A stretch of 39,867 bases of DNA, taken from NCBI GenBank assembly GCA_937944445.1, contig CALDYP010000088.1, positions 1-39,867 of the forward strand. The letters run 5' to 3'. Each line of letters starts with the position of its first letter. The first letter of the stretch is position 1. Positions 7,843-15,702 of this stretch are shown here, piece after piece. The DNA is from an uncultured Anaerolineae bacterium. Lineage in GTDB: Bacteria > Chloroflexota > Anaerolineae > Aggregatilineales > Phototrophicaceae. Both the position numbers and the translations under genes were made by a program. The notes under the pieces are model-generated. The model saw nothing but the letters and a program-made list of their open reading frames with translations. It did not search any database and was not told the DNA's origin.

Positions 7843-10413
7843 GTGGTCAAGCCCATCACGACTGTAACGGTCACACCCAAGATACCGAAAGCGCTGGCCA
7901 GACTGGAAGATTTGGCGTCGAACATGCGCTTTACGTGGGATCACGAAGCGATTGCGCTGTTCCGCCGCATGGACGCCGAAGCGTGGGAACTGTCACACCA
8001 TAACCCTGTCGCTATGCTCGGTATGATCCCGCAAGAGCGCTTTGAAGAGTTCAAGAACGATCCGGCGTTCATGTCTAACTATGAGCGGGTCATCAGCGCC
8101 TTCGACGAATACATGAAGAGCACTGACACATGGTACGACCGCAAGTACGGCCAACTTGACCCGAAGCCGGTCATCGCCTACTTCTCGATGGAGTTCGGCC
8201 TCGGCGAGAGCTTGCCCAATTACAGCGGCGGCCTCGGCGTGTTGAGCGGCGACCACCTCAAGAGCAGCAGTGGCCTGCACGTGCCGTTGGTGGGCGTCGG
8301 CCTGCTCTATCAGGAAGGCTACTTCCAACAGTATTTGAACGCCGACGGTTGGCAGCAAGAGATGTACCCCATCAACGACTTTGCCAACATGCCGCTCAAG
8401 CTGGAGCGCGACAAGGACGGCAACCCGCTCAAGATCAGCGTTGACCTGCCCGGGCGCAAGCTTTACGCGCAGATCTGGCGCGTGCAGGTGGGGCGTACCC
8501 CGCTCTTCCTGCTTGATTCGAACGTCGCGGACAACCCGCGCGAGGACGACCGCAGCCTGACCGACCGCCTCTACGGCGGCGACCGGCGCACGCGCATCCG
8601 TCAGGAGATCCTGCTGGGCATCGGCGGCGTGCGGGCGCTGGCTGCGCTCGGCATCGATCCGACGGTTGTTCACCTCAACGAGGGGCACAGCGCTTTCGGC
8701 TTGCTGGAGCGCATCCGCATGAAGATGGCCAAGTTTGGCCTGAGCTTCCGCCAAGCACAGGAGATCGTCGCCGCGAGCACGGTGTTCACGCTGCACACGC
8801 CAGTGCCAGCTGGGTTGGAGCGCTTCGGCTACGACTTGATCGATGAGCACTTCACCGAGTACGCCCGCGAGTTGGGCTTGACGCGCGAACAGTTCCACGA
8901 CCTCGGGCGCGAGGACATGGGCGGCTATGACCTCTTCAGCATGTCGGTCATGGCGCTCAAGATGAGCTACGGCGCGAACGGCGTCGCGCAGCTTCACGGT
9001 GACGTCAGCCGTGAGATGTGGAACTGGATGTACCCCAATCTGCCAGAGCATGAAGTGCCGATTGGCGCGGTGACCAACGGCATCCATGTCCTCACTTGGC
9101 TCAGCCGTGAGATGGCCACGCTCTACGACCGCTACCTTGACCCGAACTGGCGCAAGCGCGACTTTCAAAAAGAGATGTGGCAGGGCGTCGACAACATCCC
9201 TGACAGCGAGCTGTGGCGCACTCATTCCCGCCGCCGTGAGCGCCTTGTGTCGTTCTGTCGTGAGCGGCTCAAAGCGCAGCTCATCCGCCGCGGCGCGTCC
9301 AGCGCTGAGTTGGACTTTGCGGAAGAGGTGCTCAACCCTGACGCGCTGACGATTGGCTTTGCGCGGCGCTTCGCCACTTACAAACGCGCGACCCTGATCT
9401 TCCGCGATCTAGAGCGGCTGGACAAGCTCGTGAACAACCCTGAGCGCCCGGTGCAGTTCATCTTCGCCGGCAAGGCGCACCCCCACGACAACGAAGGCAA
9501 GGCCTTCATCCGTGAGATCGTGCGCGTGGCCAACATGCCGCAGTTCCGCCATTCGATCGTGTTCCTTGAGAACTACGACATGAACATCGCCCGCTATCTA
9601 GTGCAGGGCTGCGACATCTGGCTGAACAACCCGCGCCGCCCCAAAGAGGCTAGCGGCACAAGCGGCATGAAAGCCATCTACAACGGCTGCCTGAACTTCA
9701 GTATCTTAGACGGCTGGTGGGCGGAGGCCTACAACCCCGAGGTGGGCTGGGCCATCGGCAACGGCGAGCAGTACCCTGAGTCGCAGTCGGACGTGCAAGA
9801 CCGCATCGAGAGCGAGGCGCTGATGAACGTGCTGGAGCGCGACATCGTCCCCAAGTTCTACAATCAAGGGCGTGACGGCCTGCCGCGCGAGTGGATCGCC
9901 ATGATGAAGAATGCCATTCGCCAGCTTGGGCACTTCTTCACGACGCATCGCATGGTGCAAGAATACACCGAGCGCTACTACCTGCCCGCGCATCATCGCT
10001 ACGTGAAGATGACGACACCTCACATCGACGCGGCGCTGCCGTATGTCAATTGGCGGATCAACCTGCCGCGCGTCTGGAATGAGGTGCGCGTGCTGAACGT
10101 CAACGTGGCTGACCGCCACATCAAGGTGGGCAGCAAGTCTGAGGTGACAGCGACGGTCTATCTGGGCGAGTTGAAGCCGGAGGAGGTGCGCGTGCAGCTC
10201 TACTGCGGCCCGCTGGACACGCGCGGCGAGATCGTCCACGGCGAGGCAGTGGACATGCAGCTATCACACAACGGTGAGGCCGGCACGTACATTTTTACTG
10301 CCCAGCACAAGTACACCACAACCGGCGAGCAGGGCCTGAGCGTGCGCGTCGTGCCTTACAACGAGCTGATGTCTACCCCGTTCCAGCCCGGCCTCATCAC
10401 GTGGGCGGGTTGA
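7843..10413 (+). CDS. glgP: alpha-glucan (glycogen/maltodextrin) phosphorylase
   Basis: A cytosolic enzyme of 856 residues that releases glucose 1-phosphate from alpha-1,4-glucan with orthophosphate, using pyridoxal phosphate. It begins with the DUF3417 region typical of the alpha-glucan phosphorylase subfamily shared by archaea, Thermotoga and many bacteria, continues through the GT35 body (FSMEFGLGESLPNYSGGLGVL-type active-site stretch near 106-125) and carries EASGTSGMK (602-610), whose Lys610 should bind PLP. A C-terminal beta-rich extension of about 130 residues is also subfamily-typical. It starts with GTG; AGGAGG lies 7 nt upstream. It is monocistronic by position and is separated from the glg operon at 22-27 kb. 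Confidence 0.95.
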   Translation: MVKPITTVTVTPKIPKALARLEDLASNMRFTWDHEAIALFRRMDAEAWELSHHNPVAMLGMIPQERFEEFKNDPAFMSNYERVISAFDEYMKSTDTWYDRKYGQLDPKPVIAYFSMEFGLGESLPNYSGGLGVLSGDHLKSSSGLHVPLVGVGLLYQEGYFQQYLNADGWQQEMYPINDFANMPLKLERDKDGNPLKISVDLPGRKLYAQIWRVQVGRTPLFLLDSNVADNPREDDRSLTDRLYGGDRRTRIRQEILLGIGGVRALAALGIDPTVVHLNEGHSAFGLLERIRMKMAKFGLSFRQAQEIVAASTVFTLHTPVPAGLERFGYDLIDEHFTEYARELGLTREQFHDLGREDMGGYDLFSMSVMALKMSYGANGVAQLHGDVSREMWNWMYPNLPEHEVPIGAVTNGIHVLTWLSREMATLYDRYLDPNWRKRDFQKEMWQGVDNIPDSELWRTHSRRRERLVSFCRERLKAQLIRRGASSAELDFAEEVLNPDALTIGFARRFATYKRATLIFRDLERLDKLVNNPERPVQFIFAGKAHPHDNEGKAFIREIVRVANMPQFRHSIVFLENYDMNIARYLVQGCDIWLNNPRRPKEASGTSGMKAIYNGCLNFSILDGWWAEAYNPEVGWAIGNGEQYPESQSDVQDRIESEALMNVLERDIVPKFYNQGRDGLPREWIAMMKNAIRQLGHFFTTHRMVQEYTERYYLPAHHRYVKMTTPHIDAALPYVNWRINLPRVWNEVRVLNVNVADRHIKVGSKSEVTATVYLGELKPEEVRVQLYCGPLDTRGEIVHGEAVDMQLSHNGEAGTYIFTAQHKYTTTGEQGLSVRVVPYNELMSTPFQPGLITWAG

Positions 10414-10426
10414 GGTAAAACACACA

Positions 10427-10447
10427 GGGCGATCCACGCGGTCGCCC
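10427..10447 (+). terminator. hairpin downstream of glgP
   Basis: GGGCGA-T-CC, loop ACGC, GG-TCGCCC with one bulged T, 14 bp after the glgP stop, then CCTACATTGG. There is no T-run. It resembles the dispersed GGGC...GCCC palindromes elsewhere and may be one of those repeats used as a transcript end. Confidence 0.5.
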
Positions 10448-10941
10448 CTACATTGGAGTAAACTTGCAGCGGCTGCCCTGCCGCGGCCAGCAGCCAACGC
10501 GGCTCTCATCAATCAACCTTTACACCACAGGCAGCAAAGGCGGGGAGTGTCTAGATACGAACAGAGGCCTCATCCCCCAATCCCTTCCACAGGAGAGGGA
10601 ACTTAGGGGTGTGGCCTCTGGCTGTCTGTTTATCTTTTAAACACACCCGCAAAAGACACACCCGCAAAGGCGCTGCCTCTTGCAGGAAACACTGAGATAC
10701 CGCCTTCGGTGCTCATGAGGGAGAAGATTCAGAGAAGACATCTGTTTGATTTTGGATACTCCACAAAATGACTAACTAGGTTTGCAAGAAAAGCGCCCCA
10801 TAAGGTAGAATTAAGAACAGTTCCTAGGGTATCGTAGGGATGAAACTCTTATGTGGGCTGCCGCAGATGGCGCTCTTACAATCAGAGTGGGTTCGAAGTA
10901 CAGTGCGGATAGTAAGCAATACCTGTTAAAGGGGCTGCATC
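10448..10941. other. gene-free gap between glgP and a response regulator
   Basis: No convincing gene is present. The gap holds a MITE-like element (10539-10640), a 13-bp direct repeat ACACACCCGCAAA at 10641 and 10656, and then AT-richer DNA up to the receiver gene. A TTCGAA near 10875 looks like a tRNA T-loop, but no acceptor or T-stem pairs around it. No clear promoter for the receiver gene was found. Confidence 0.6.
10539..10640. repeat. MITE-like element with imperfect terminal inverted repeats
   Basis: The left end GGGAGTGTCTAGATACGAACAGAGGCC and the complement of the right end (GTGTTTAAAAGATAAACAGACAGCCAGAGGCC) align imperfectly, with a perfect inner stem CAGAGGCC (10562-10569) / GGCCTCTG (10613-10620). 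The interior contains CTCATCCCCCAATCCCTTC, the complement of the GGGATGAGG tail of the other repeats. A half copy lies at 28907-28936. Confidence 0.55.
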
Positions 10942-11322
10942 ATGAAGAAGACCGTTCTGGTCGTTGATGACGAATTGGGGGCGTTGACGCTCATTGGGAT
11001 TATGTTGGAGCGCGGTGGCTTCAATGTCCTGAAGGCCAAAGACGCGGAAGCCGCGTTGGCAACGCTGGATCAGAACACCCCCGACCTCATCATTCTGGAC
11101 GTGATGATGCCCGGCATGAACGGCATCGAGTTGTGTCGGACGATCCGCAGTCGTTCAGAGACCGCCCTCACGCCGATTGTGATCCTCTCCGCGCGAGGGG
11201 ACGCCGAGAGTGTGATGCAGGGTATGGAGGCCGGCGCAAACGACTATCTGCCCAAGCCCATCCTGCACCATGACCTTGTGGCTAAAGTGCGAGCTATCCT
11301 CGCCCAATCAGCCGAAACTTAA
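10942..11322 (+). CDS. single-domain response regulator (CheY-like receiver)
   Basis: A cytosolic receiver domain only, 126 residues, with no DNA-binding or enzymatic output. The acidic pair (VVDDE, Asp8-Asp9), phosphoacceptor Asp in ILDVMMPG (about 52), Ser in ILSA (about 80) and Lys in PKP (about 103) are all present, so phosphorylation should be possible. GGGG lies about 8 nt before the ATG. It stands alone: no kinase is adjacent and a strong terminator follows at once. Its partner kinase cannot be named; the closest kinase in the window starts at 28411. Confidence 0.92.
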   Translation: MKKTVLVVDDELGALTLIGIMLERGGFNVLKAKDAEAALATLDQNTPDLIILDVMMPGMNGIELCRTIRSRSETALTPIVILSARGDAESVMQGMEAGANDYLPKPILHHDLVAKVRAILAQSAET

Positions 11323-11327
11323 CGCGC

Positions 11328-11360
11328 GAAGCCTACAATGTTTTGTAGGCTTCTTTTTTT
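11328..11360 (+). terminator. intrinsic terminator after the response regulator
   Basis: A perfect 11-bp stem GAAGCCTACAA / TTGTAGGCTTC (11328-11338 with 11343-11353), loop TGTT, then seven T (11354-11360). This is the clearest rho-independent terminator in the window. Confidence 0.95.
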
Positions 11361-11396
11361 GACCTGCTGCGGATTTCGACGCGCCTCAGCGCTCGA

Positions 11397-13904
11397 TCAC
11401 GGCGCGCCGTACAAGGCTTTGTAGATGGCGTAGTGGCTGTAGATGCGCTCGAGGTAGGTGCGCGTTTCTTGGAATTGGATGGTGAGCATGAGCGCGTCCA
11501 GTGTTCCGCCGGAGAGCCGCACCCAGTCGAGCGCGCGCCCCGGGCCAGCGTTGTAGGCTGCCAGCGTCGCGGGGACGTTGCCGTTGAACAAGCGCAGCTG
11601 TTCTTCAATATAAGACGCGCCGAACTCCACCGCGATGTAAGGCCGTGTAAGGTCGCTCACGTCGAAGCTGGTGTAGCCCAACTTCTGCGCGAGGTAGCGC
11701 CCCGTGGCGGGCATGACCTGCGAGAGGCCCGTTGCGCCCGCGCTGCTGACGGCGTTCGGGTTGTAGAGGCTTTCCTGCCGAATGAGCGCGAACTGCACCA
11801 GCGGGTCATAGCCGAAGCGGGCGGCCTGCTCCAGCACGAGATCCGCGTAGTAGATCGGGTAACGCAGCCGCGCGATGAAAGGCGGCGCTTGCAGCGTGGG
11901 CACGCCCGCTGCGATGATGACGTCTGCCGCGGCTTGGATCGACGATTGATAGACGCCCAGATCGCGCAGCAGGATCGCCATCTGATAGCTGGTGAGGGCG
12001 TCGCGGTTGGTGCGGGCTTCGTCGAGGATGGCGGTGAACTCGCGCAGGGCTTCATCAAACGCGCCGACCGCCCACAGCTCCCGCCCGCGGATGAGCCGCC
12101 CGTCTGCGCTCAGCGCGGCGTTTGGCTCGCTCAAGCTGCCCGCAACGTCGAGGTTGAAGGTCGTGCGCAGCCACGCCTCAGCCGCGGCGCGGTCGGCGGC
12201 TTCATCGAACTCCCAGCGGTAGCCCGCGGGCGGGGTGAACGGCTCGCGCCCGTCGAGGATGTCGGTGGCGCGCACAGCGAAGAAGCTCTCCGGCGCGGCG
12301 TCTCGAGCGAGGCGCAAAGCCGACTGTGCCGCGTTGGTGTCGCCGCGCTGCAAGGCCAGCCGCCCGATCCACAGGTAGGCGGCGGCGCGGTCGTTGGGGC
12401 TGCCGATGGCAGCGATGCGCCCGTAGAGGTTTTCCGCGACGTCCCACTGTTGGGCGTTGACCGCCGCTGTGGCTGCCAGCAGCAGGCCGTTGCTGGCCCA
12501 CGACGAGTTGGGGTAGTCCGCGGCGAGGCGCTGGAACACCTCCCGCGAGCGCACGGGGTCGTTGTTCGTCCCGTAAAGATAGCCGACGCGCCAGAGCGCT
12601 TCCGCCGCCGTCTCGTAGAGAGCCGGGTGTTGGCGCGCCACGTCGAGGTAGATGTCAATCGCGCCCGCGATGTCGCCAGCGAGGAAGCGCGTCCGCCCTC
12701 GTTCGAGCAAGGCCGCCCCGAACTCCGGCGCGGTCGGATACTGTTGGATGATCGTCTGGAAGGCGACTAGGGCGGCGTCTGGGTTGCCGATCTCACGATA
12801 GGCGCGCCCGAGCATCAGGTAGAGGTCAGCGGGGATTTGGTCGAGCGTGACGGTGCTTGAGAACTCGTTGAAGGCGCTGATGGCCCCGTTGAAGTCGCCG
12901 TAGTTAAAGGCGACGCGCCCGCGCTGATAGGCGTTCAGGGGAACGTTGTTGCTCGTCAGGATTTGCATCGCTTGGTAGGCGCTGCGCGTTTCAGGGTAGC
13001 TGTCGAACACGCGCTGAGCGCGCGCCACGCCCGCCTCGGTGCGGCCGCTGCGGACGAGGGCTTGCGCGGCCATCAGGTCGATGCTGGCGCGGTAGCCAGC
13101 GTTGCGGGCAACGGCTAGGATCTCGTCGTACTGGGCGACGGCGTCATCGACGCGGCCTGCCCCCACGAGGATCTGGGCGACGCGCTCGCGCAGCGCCAGC
13201 AGCGGCACAAGCGAGCGGTCGCGCAGCGCGTTGTTGTAGTTGGTGAGCGCGGCCTCGAATTGGCCGAGGGCGATCTGCGCGTCAGCAATGCGCTCGTAGG
13301 CGTAGCTGTCGATCAAGCCCGGTCGCTTAGCGAGGTACAGCTCAAAGTCGGCGATGGCCTCGGCCCAGCGCGAGAGGCCCAGCAGCGCATCCCCGCGCAG
13401 GAAGTGCGCCTGCGCCACGCGCTCATCTTGTGGAAACAGCGTGATCAACTGGGTGAAAGCGCTGACGGCTTGATCGAACAACCCTTCTCGCAGGGCGGCC
13501 TGCCCCAAGCGGAAGGCGGCCTGCGCCCGAATGGCGGGATCAAGTTGGTCGCCCTGCGCGAGGATGGCGGTGAAAGTCTGCGCGGCCTGTTCGTAGAAGC
13601 CGTTGTGGAGCTGCCGCTCAGCTTGGGCCAACGCTTCAACCGGTTGAACAAAGGGCGTGGGCGGCTGCGTCGGAACGCGGGCAGTGGGGGGGAACACGAC
13701 GTCTGGAACGGGGGTGGCTCTCGCGGCTGGCGGCTGAGGCGTGGCCGTGATCCAGATCACCCCGTCTGCGTCAGGCGTCGGCAGGTCGGGGGTGGCGGTG
13801 ATGTAGATGATATTCTCGGCGTTGGGGGTTGGCAGGTGGGCCAACTCCATGTTGCACGCGCTGACGGCCAGCAGCGCGAACGTTCCCACAATCAAAAGGC
13901 GCAT
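11397..13904 (-). CDS. TPR-repeat lytic transglycosylase lipoprotein (Slt-like, GH23)
   Basis: An envelope lipoprotein of about 835 residues that should cleave peptidoglycan glycan strands non-hydrolytically. A lipoprotein signal (LLAVSAC, lipid Cys near 17) is followed by a Pro/Thr linker with two ITATP motifs and about 600 residues of TPR-like helical repeats. The C-terminal SLT domain has RQESLYNP (catalytic Glu near 711), GATGLSQVMPATG and AAYNAGPGRA. The TPR-plus-SLT order resembles E. coli Slt70, but with a lipid anchor. Start at 13904 is chosen because GAGGG lies 5 nt upstream; an ATG 12 bp earlier lacks a binding site. It converges on the receiver gene. Confidence 0.9.
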   Translation of the reverse strand: MRLLIVGTFALLAVSACNMELAHLPTPNAENIIYITATPDLPTPDADGVIWITATPQPPAARATPVPDVVFPPTARVPTQPPTPFVQPVEALAQAERQLHNGFYEQAAQTFTAILAQGDQLDPAIRAQAAFRLGQAALREGLFDQAVSAFTQLITLFPQDERVAQAHFLRGDALLGLSRWAEAIADFELYLAKRPGLIDSYAYERIADAQIALGQFEAALTNYNNALRDRSLVPLLALRERVAQILVGAGRVDDAVAQYDEILAVARNAGYRASIDLMAAQALVRSGRTEAGVARAQRVFDSYPETRSAYQAMQILTSNNVPLNAYQRGRVAFNYGDFNGAISAFNEFSSTVTLDQIPADLYLMLGRAYREIGNPDAALVAFQTIIQQYPTAPEFGAALLERGRTRFLAGDIAGAIDIYLDVARQHPALYETAAEALWRVGYLYGTNNDPVRSREVFQRLAADYPNSSWASNGLLLAATAAVNAQQWDVAENLYGRIAAIGSPNDRAAAYLWIGRLALQRGDTNAAQSALRLARDAAPESFFAVRATDILDGREPFTPPAGYRWEFDEAADRAAAEAWLRTTFNLDVAGSLSEPNAALSADGRLIRGRELWAVGAFDEALREFTAILDEARTNRDALTSYQMAILLRDLGVYQSSIQAAADVIIAAGVPTLQAPPFIARLRYPIYYADLVLEQAARFGYDPLVQFALIRQESLYNPNAVSSAGATGLSQVMPATGRYLAQKLGYTSFDVSDLTRPYIAVEFGASYIEEQLRLFNGNVPATLAAYNAGPGRALDWVRLSGGTLDALMLTIQFQETRTYLERIYSHYAIYKALYGAP

Positions 13905-13998
13905 GTCTGCCCTCATCAGATACGCTTGCTAGCCGGATTGTAATGGCGAGTGTCGAGCGCTGAGAAGGCTAAAGCCGCCAGCGTGGGGCAATCGTGCG

Positions 13999-14466
13999 CT
14001 AGGGCGGGGTCAGCGTGCCGTCGAGCCACGGCATGCCATAGCCGACGACGAGATGACCCGCCTCAGCCAGCGCGCGGCCTAGAGCGGCAGCGTCGTGATA
14101 CGTCCACCAGTGGTCAGCGCTCGGCAGGATGGGCACGCCGAAGTCCTCCACAACGAGCGCCGCCAGCGTGCGCGTGACGTGCTGCGGGTGCGCTTGGAAG
14201 GCCCCATGTGCCGCGCCGCGGCTCAGCGTCACGCGGAAGCGCGACGGCATGCGCGCCGCGTAGCCCGTCTCGGTGTAGATCAGCACTTGGTAGTCGATGG
14301 CGGCGACGAGGTCAGCGCTCAGCGGCTTGACGAAGCGGAACTTGCCGCCGATCCATTGGAGGGGCGTGTGGTCGAGCGTGTAGCCGGCGGCGCTGTAGGC
14401 CTGCCCGACGACCATCGTCAGCAGCGAGCGGAACAGGTCAACCCCTTCACGGCGGTCGGTCGTCAT
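13999..14466 (-). CDS. hypothetical protein, 155 residues
   Basis: Not a family I recognise. It is a small soluble protein with no signal peptide or membrane span. The opening MTTDRREGVDLFRSLL is helical; the middle has hydrophobic beta strands, and the end has a helix rich in Ala and a GMPWLDG stretch. The start at 14466 is 2 nt beyond the exonuclease stop codon, so the two are almost certainly co-translated; a longer reading upstream in this frame would overlap the exonuclease and is Arg-rich, so it is rejected. Pairing with a nuclease suggests, but does not show, a nucleic-acid role. Confidence 0.7.
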   Translation of the reverse strand: MTTDRREGVDLFRSLLTMVVGQAYSAAGYTLDHTPLQWIGGKFRFVKPLSADLVAAIDYQVLIYTETGYAARMPSRFRVTLSRGAAHGAFQAHPQHVTRTLAALVVEDFGVPILPSADHWWTYHDAAALGRALAEAGHLVVGYGMPWLDGTLTPP

Positions 14467-14468
14467 CG

Positions 14469-15056
14469 TCAGATCCCATAGCGGCGCAGCACGCTGAGCG
14501 AGTGCTGCTGAATCAAGCTGACCAGCACGCGGCCGGCGTTGTAGGCGTCGTCGCCGCCGCGGTGATGCACGCCCTCCAGCGGCAGTTGGCGCGCCTCTAG
14601 AGCGGATTTCAAGCCGATGCGCTGGCCGACTACGTCGGCGTAGAGGCGTTTGAGGTTGGCGTGCTTGTCGCTGAAGGGGTAGCGCACCGCGCGCGCTTTG
14701 CACTGCGCGCGCATGATGCGCATGTCCCAGCCGCCCCAACTGGCCCACAGGCGGTTGCGCGCGTTGAACACTTTCTCAAGCTGGTGGCAGGCGTCTTCAA
14801 AGGTCACGCCGTCGCGCTGGAGCTGGTCGAGCGTTAAGCCGGTGAGCTGCGTGCAAAACGGGCTGACCTCAGACGCAGTCGGCGGGATGAGCAAGCTCAC
14901 GGCAGGGCTGAGCGTCAGCGTGGCAAGGTCGAGCACGGTGACGCCGATTTCGATGATTTCGTTCTCTTGGCCGGGCGGGGCCGTGTAGCCCTCCCAGCAG
15001 GTGGCTTCAATGTCAACGACAAGCAGCGCGTCTTTGTAGATGCTCAAGGTGGTCAA
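14469..15056 (-). CDS. DEDDh 3'-5' exonuclease (ERI-1/KapD-like)
   Basis: A cytosolic DnaQ-superfamily exonuclease of 195 residues. Exo I is VVDIEATCWEG (Asp and Glu about 15 and 17), Exo II lies around NARNRLWASWGGWD (Asp), and Exo III is HHRGGDDAYN with the catalytic His and Asp. The CW after the first motif and overall length resemble the ERI-1/KapD branch that trims RNA 3' ends, so RNA is the likelier substrate. The only in-frame start is TTG at 15056; no strong ribosome site is visible. It forms a two-gene unit with the 155-residue protein. Confidence 0.85.
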   Translation of the reverse strand: MTTLSIYKDALLVVDIEATCWEGYTAPPGQENEIIEIGVTVLDLATLTLSPAVSLLIPPTASEVSPFCTQLTGLTLDQLQRDGVTFEDACHQLEKVFNARNRLWASWGGWDMRIMRAQCKARAVRYPFSDKHANLKRLYADVVGQRIGLKSALEARQLPLEGVHHRGGDDAYNAGRVLVSLIQQHSLSVLRRYGI

Positions 15057-15246
15057 TGAAAAAGGTTGTGGATGATTGAGCTGCTATTGTGGCATTGAAA
15101 TGCCGCTGCGCCAAGCATGGTTTACAAAAGCGCCATAAGCGCCAAGCCACCTTATCATGATTGCTTAGTAAAAGTGCATTAAATTCCTGTAAAACTGCTG
15201 GAAAAAGTCACTAAGAATGGCAAAATAGGCTCATGTGACCCTAGCG

Positions 15247-15292
15247 CGGCGCGCATGTGGCCTCTACAATGCCGCGCCGTGACGACTGTCAC
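15247..15292 (+). promoter_or_regulatory. two adjacent hairpins in the leader of the CBM48 gene
   Basis: CGGCGCGCAT (15247-15256) pairs with ATGCCGCGCCG (15269-15279) with one bulged G, and GTGAC-GACT-GTCAC (15279-15292) follows directly. They end 13 nt before the GGAGG of the CBM48 gene. They may be a leader structure, a transcription end for something upstream, or one of the dispersed GC palindromes. Confidence 0.35.
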
Positions 15293-15319
15293 AACGGTAT
15301 CTAACGGAGGAAACAAGAA

Positions 15320-15616
15320 GTGCTCAAGAAACAATACACCAAGACGCAAGGTGAGTGCAAAGTGACGTTTTACCTCGGCAAAGAGGTACGCGCAGAGTCG
15401 GCTACGCTGGTAGGCGACTTCAACGACTGGAACGAAACCTCACACCCGATGGAGCCACTCAAGGATGGCCGCTTCAAAATCACGGTGACGCTGCCTGCCG
15501 GGCGTGAGTATCAGTTCCGCTATTTGGTTAACCGCACGGAGTGGCACAACGACCCAGAGGCGGACAAGTACGTGCCCAACCCGCACGGCAGTGAAAACAG
15601 CGTCGTCGTTGTCTAA
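15320..15616 (+). CDS. free-standing CBM48 / AMPK-type glycogen-binding domain protein
   Basis: A 98-residue cytosolic protein that is nearly all one early-set immunoglobulin-like domain (CBM48, 'isoamylase early set'). The family pattern is clear: VTFYL at the first strand, LVGDFNDWNE (about 31-40), a Pro-Met and Leu-Lys-Asp-Gly turn, FKITVTLPAGREYQFRYLV, and a final W with ADKYVPNPHGSENSVVVV. The Trp residues and the loop correspond to the glucan-binding side in AMPK-beta and branching enzymes. With no catalytic domain it is probably an adaptor or targeting factor for glucan particles. GTG start with GGAGG 9 nt upstream. It ends at a terminator. Confidence 0.88.
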   Translation: MLKKQYTKTQGECKVTFYLGKEVRAESATLVGDFNDWNETSHPMEPLKDGRFKITVTLPAGREYQFRYLVNRTEWHNDPEADKYVPNPHGSENSVVVV

Positions 15617-15642
15617 GCTTTGACGATCCACTATGATTGATG

Positions 15643-15676
15643 GGGGTGGCTATCGTAAGCCACCCCTATCTTATTT
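15643..15676 (+). terminator. intrinsic terminator after the CBM48 gene
   Basis: A 9-bp stem GGGGTGGCT (15643-15651) / AGCCACCCC (15658-15666), 6-nt loop, then TATCTTATTTT. It covers the first possible start (15637) of the next reading frame, which argues for the later start at 15703. Confidence 0.8.
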
Positions 15677-15702
15677 TAATCGCTGGACGCAAGATAGGTT
15701 TC

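Noticed and set aside
7728-8003. A small frame through the glgP leader (possible leader peptide)
   Set aside because: It has no ribosome binding site, overlaps glgP out of frame by 160 bp and would disrupt the leader structure. Not supported as a gene.
7993-9225. A 410-residue frame antisense to glgP
   Set aside because: High-GC coding DNA often leaves the complementary frame open. The product is His/Val/Ala-rich without domains, while glgP on the other strand has all family motifs.
10860-10920. tRNA-like TTCGAA stretch before the receiver gene
   Set aside because: No T-stem or acceptor pairing is possible around it; chance match.
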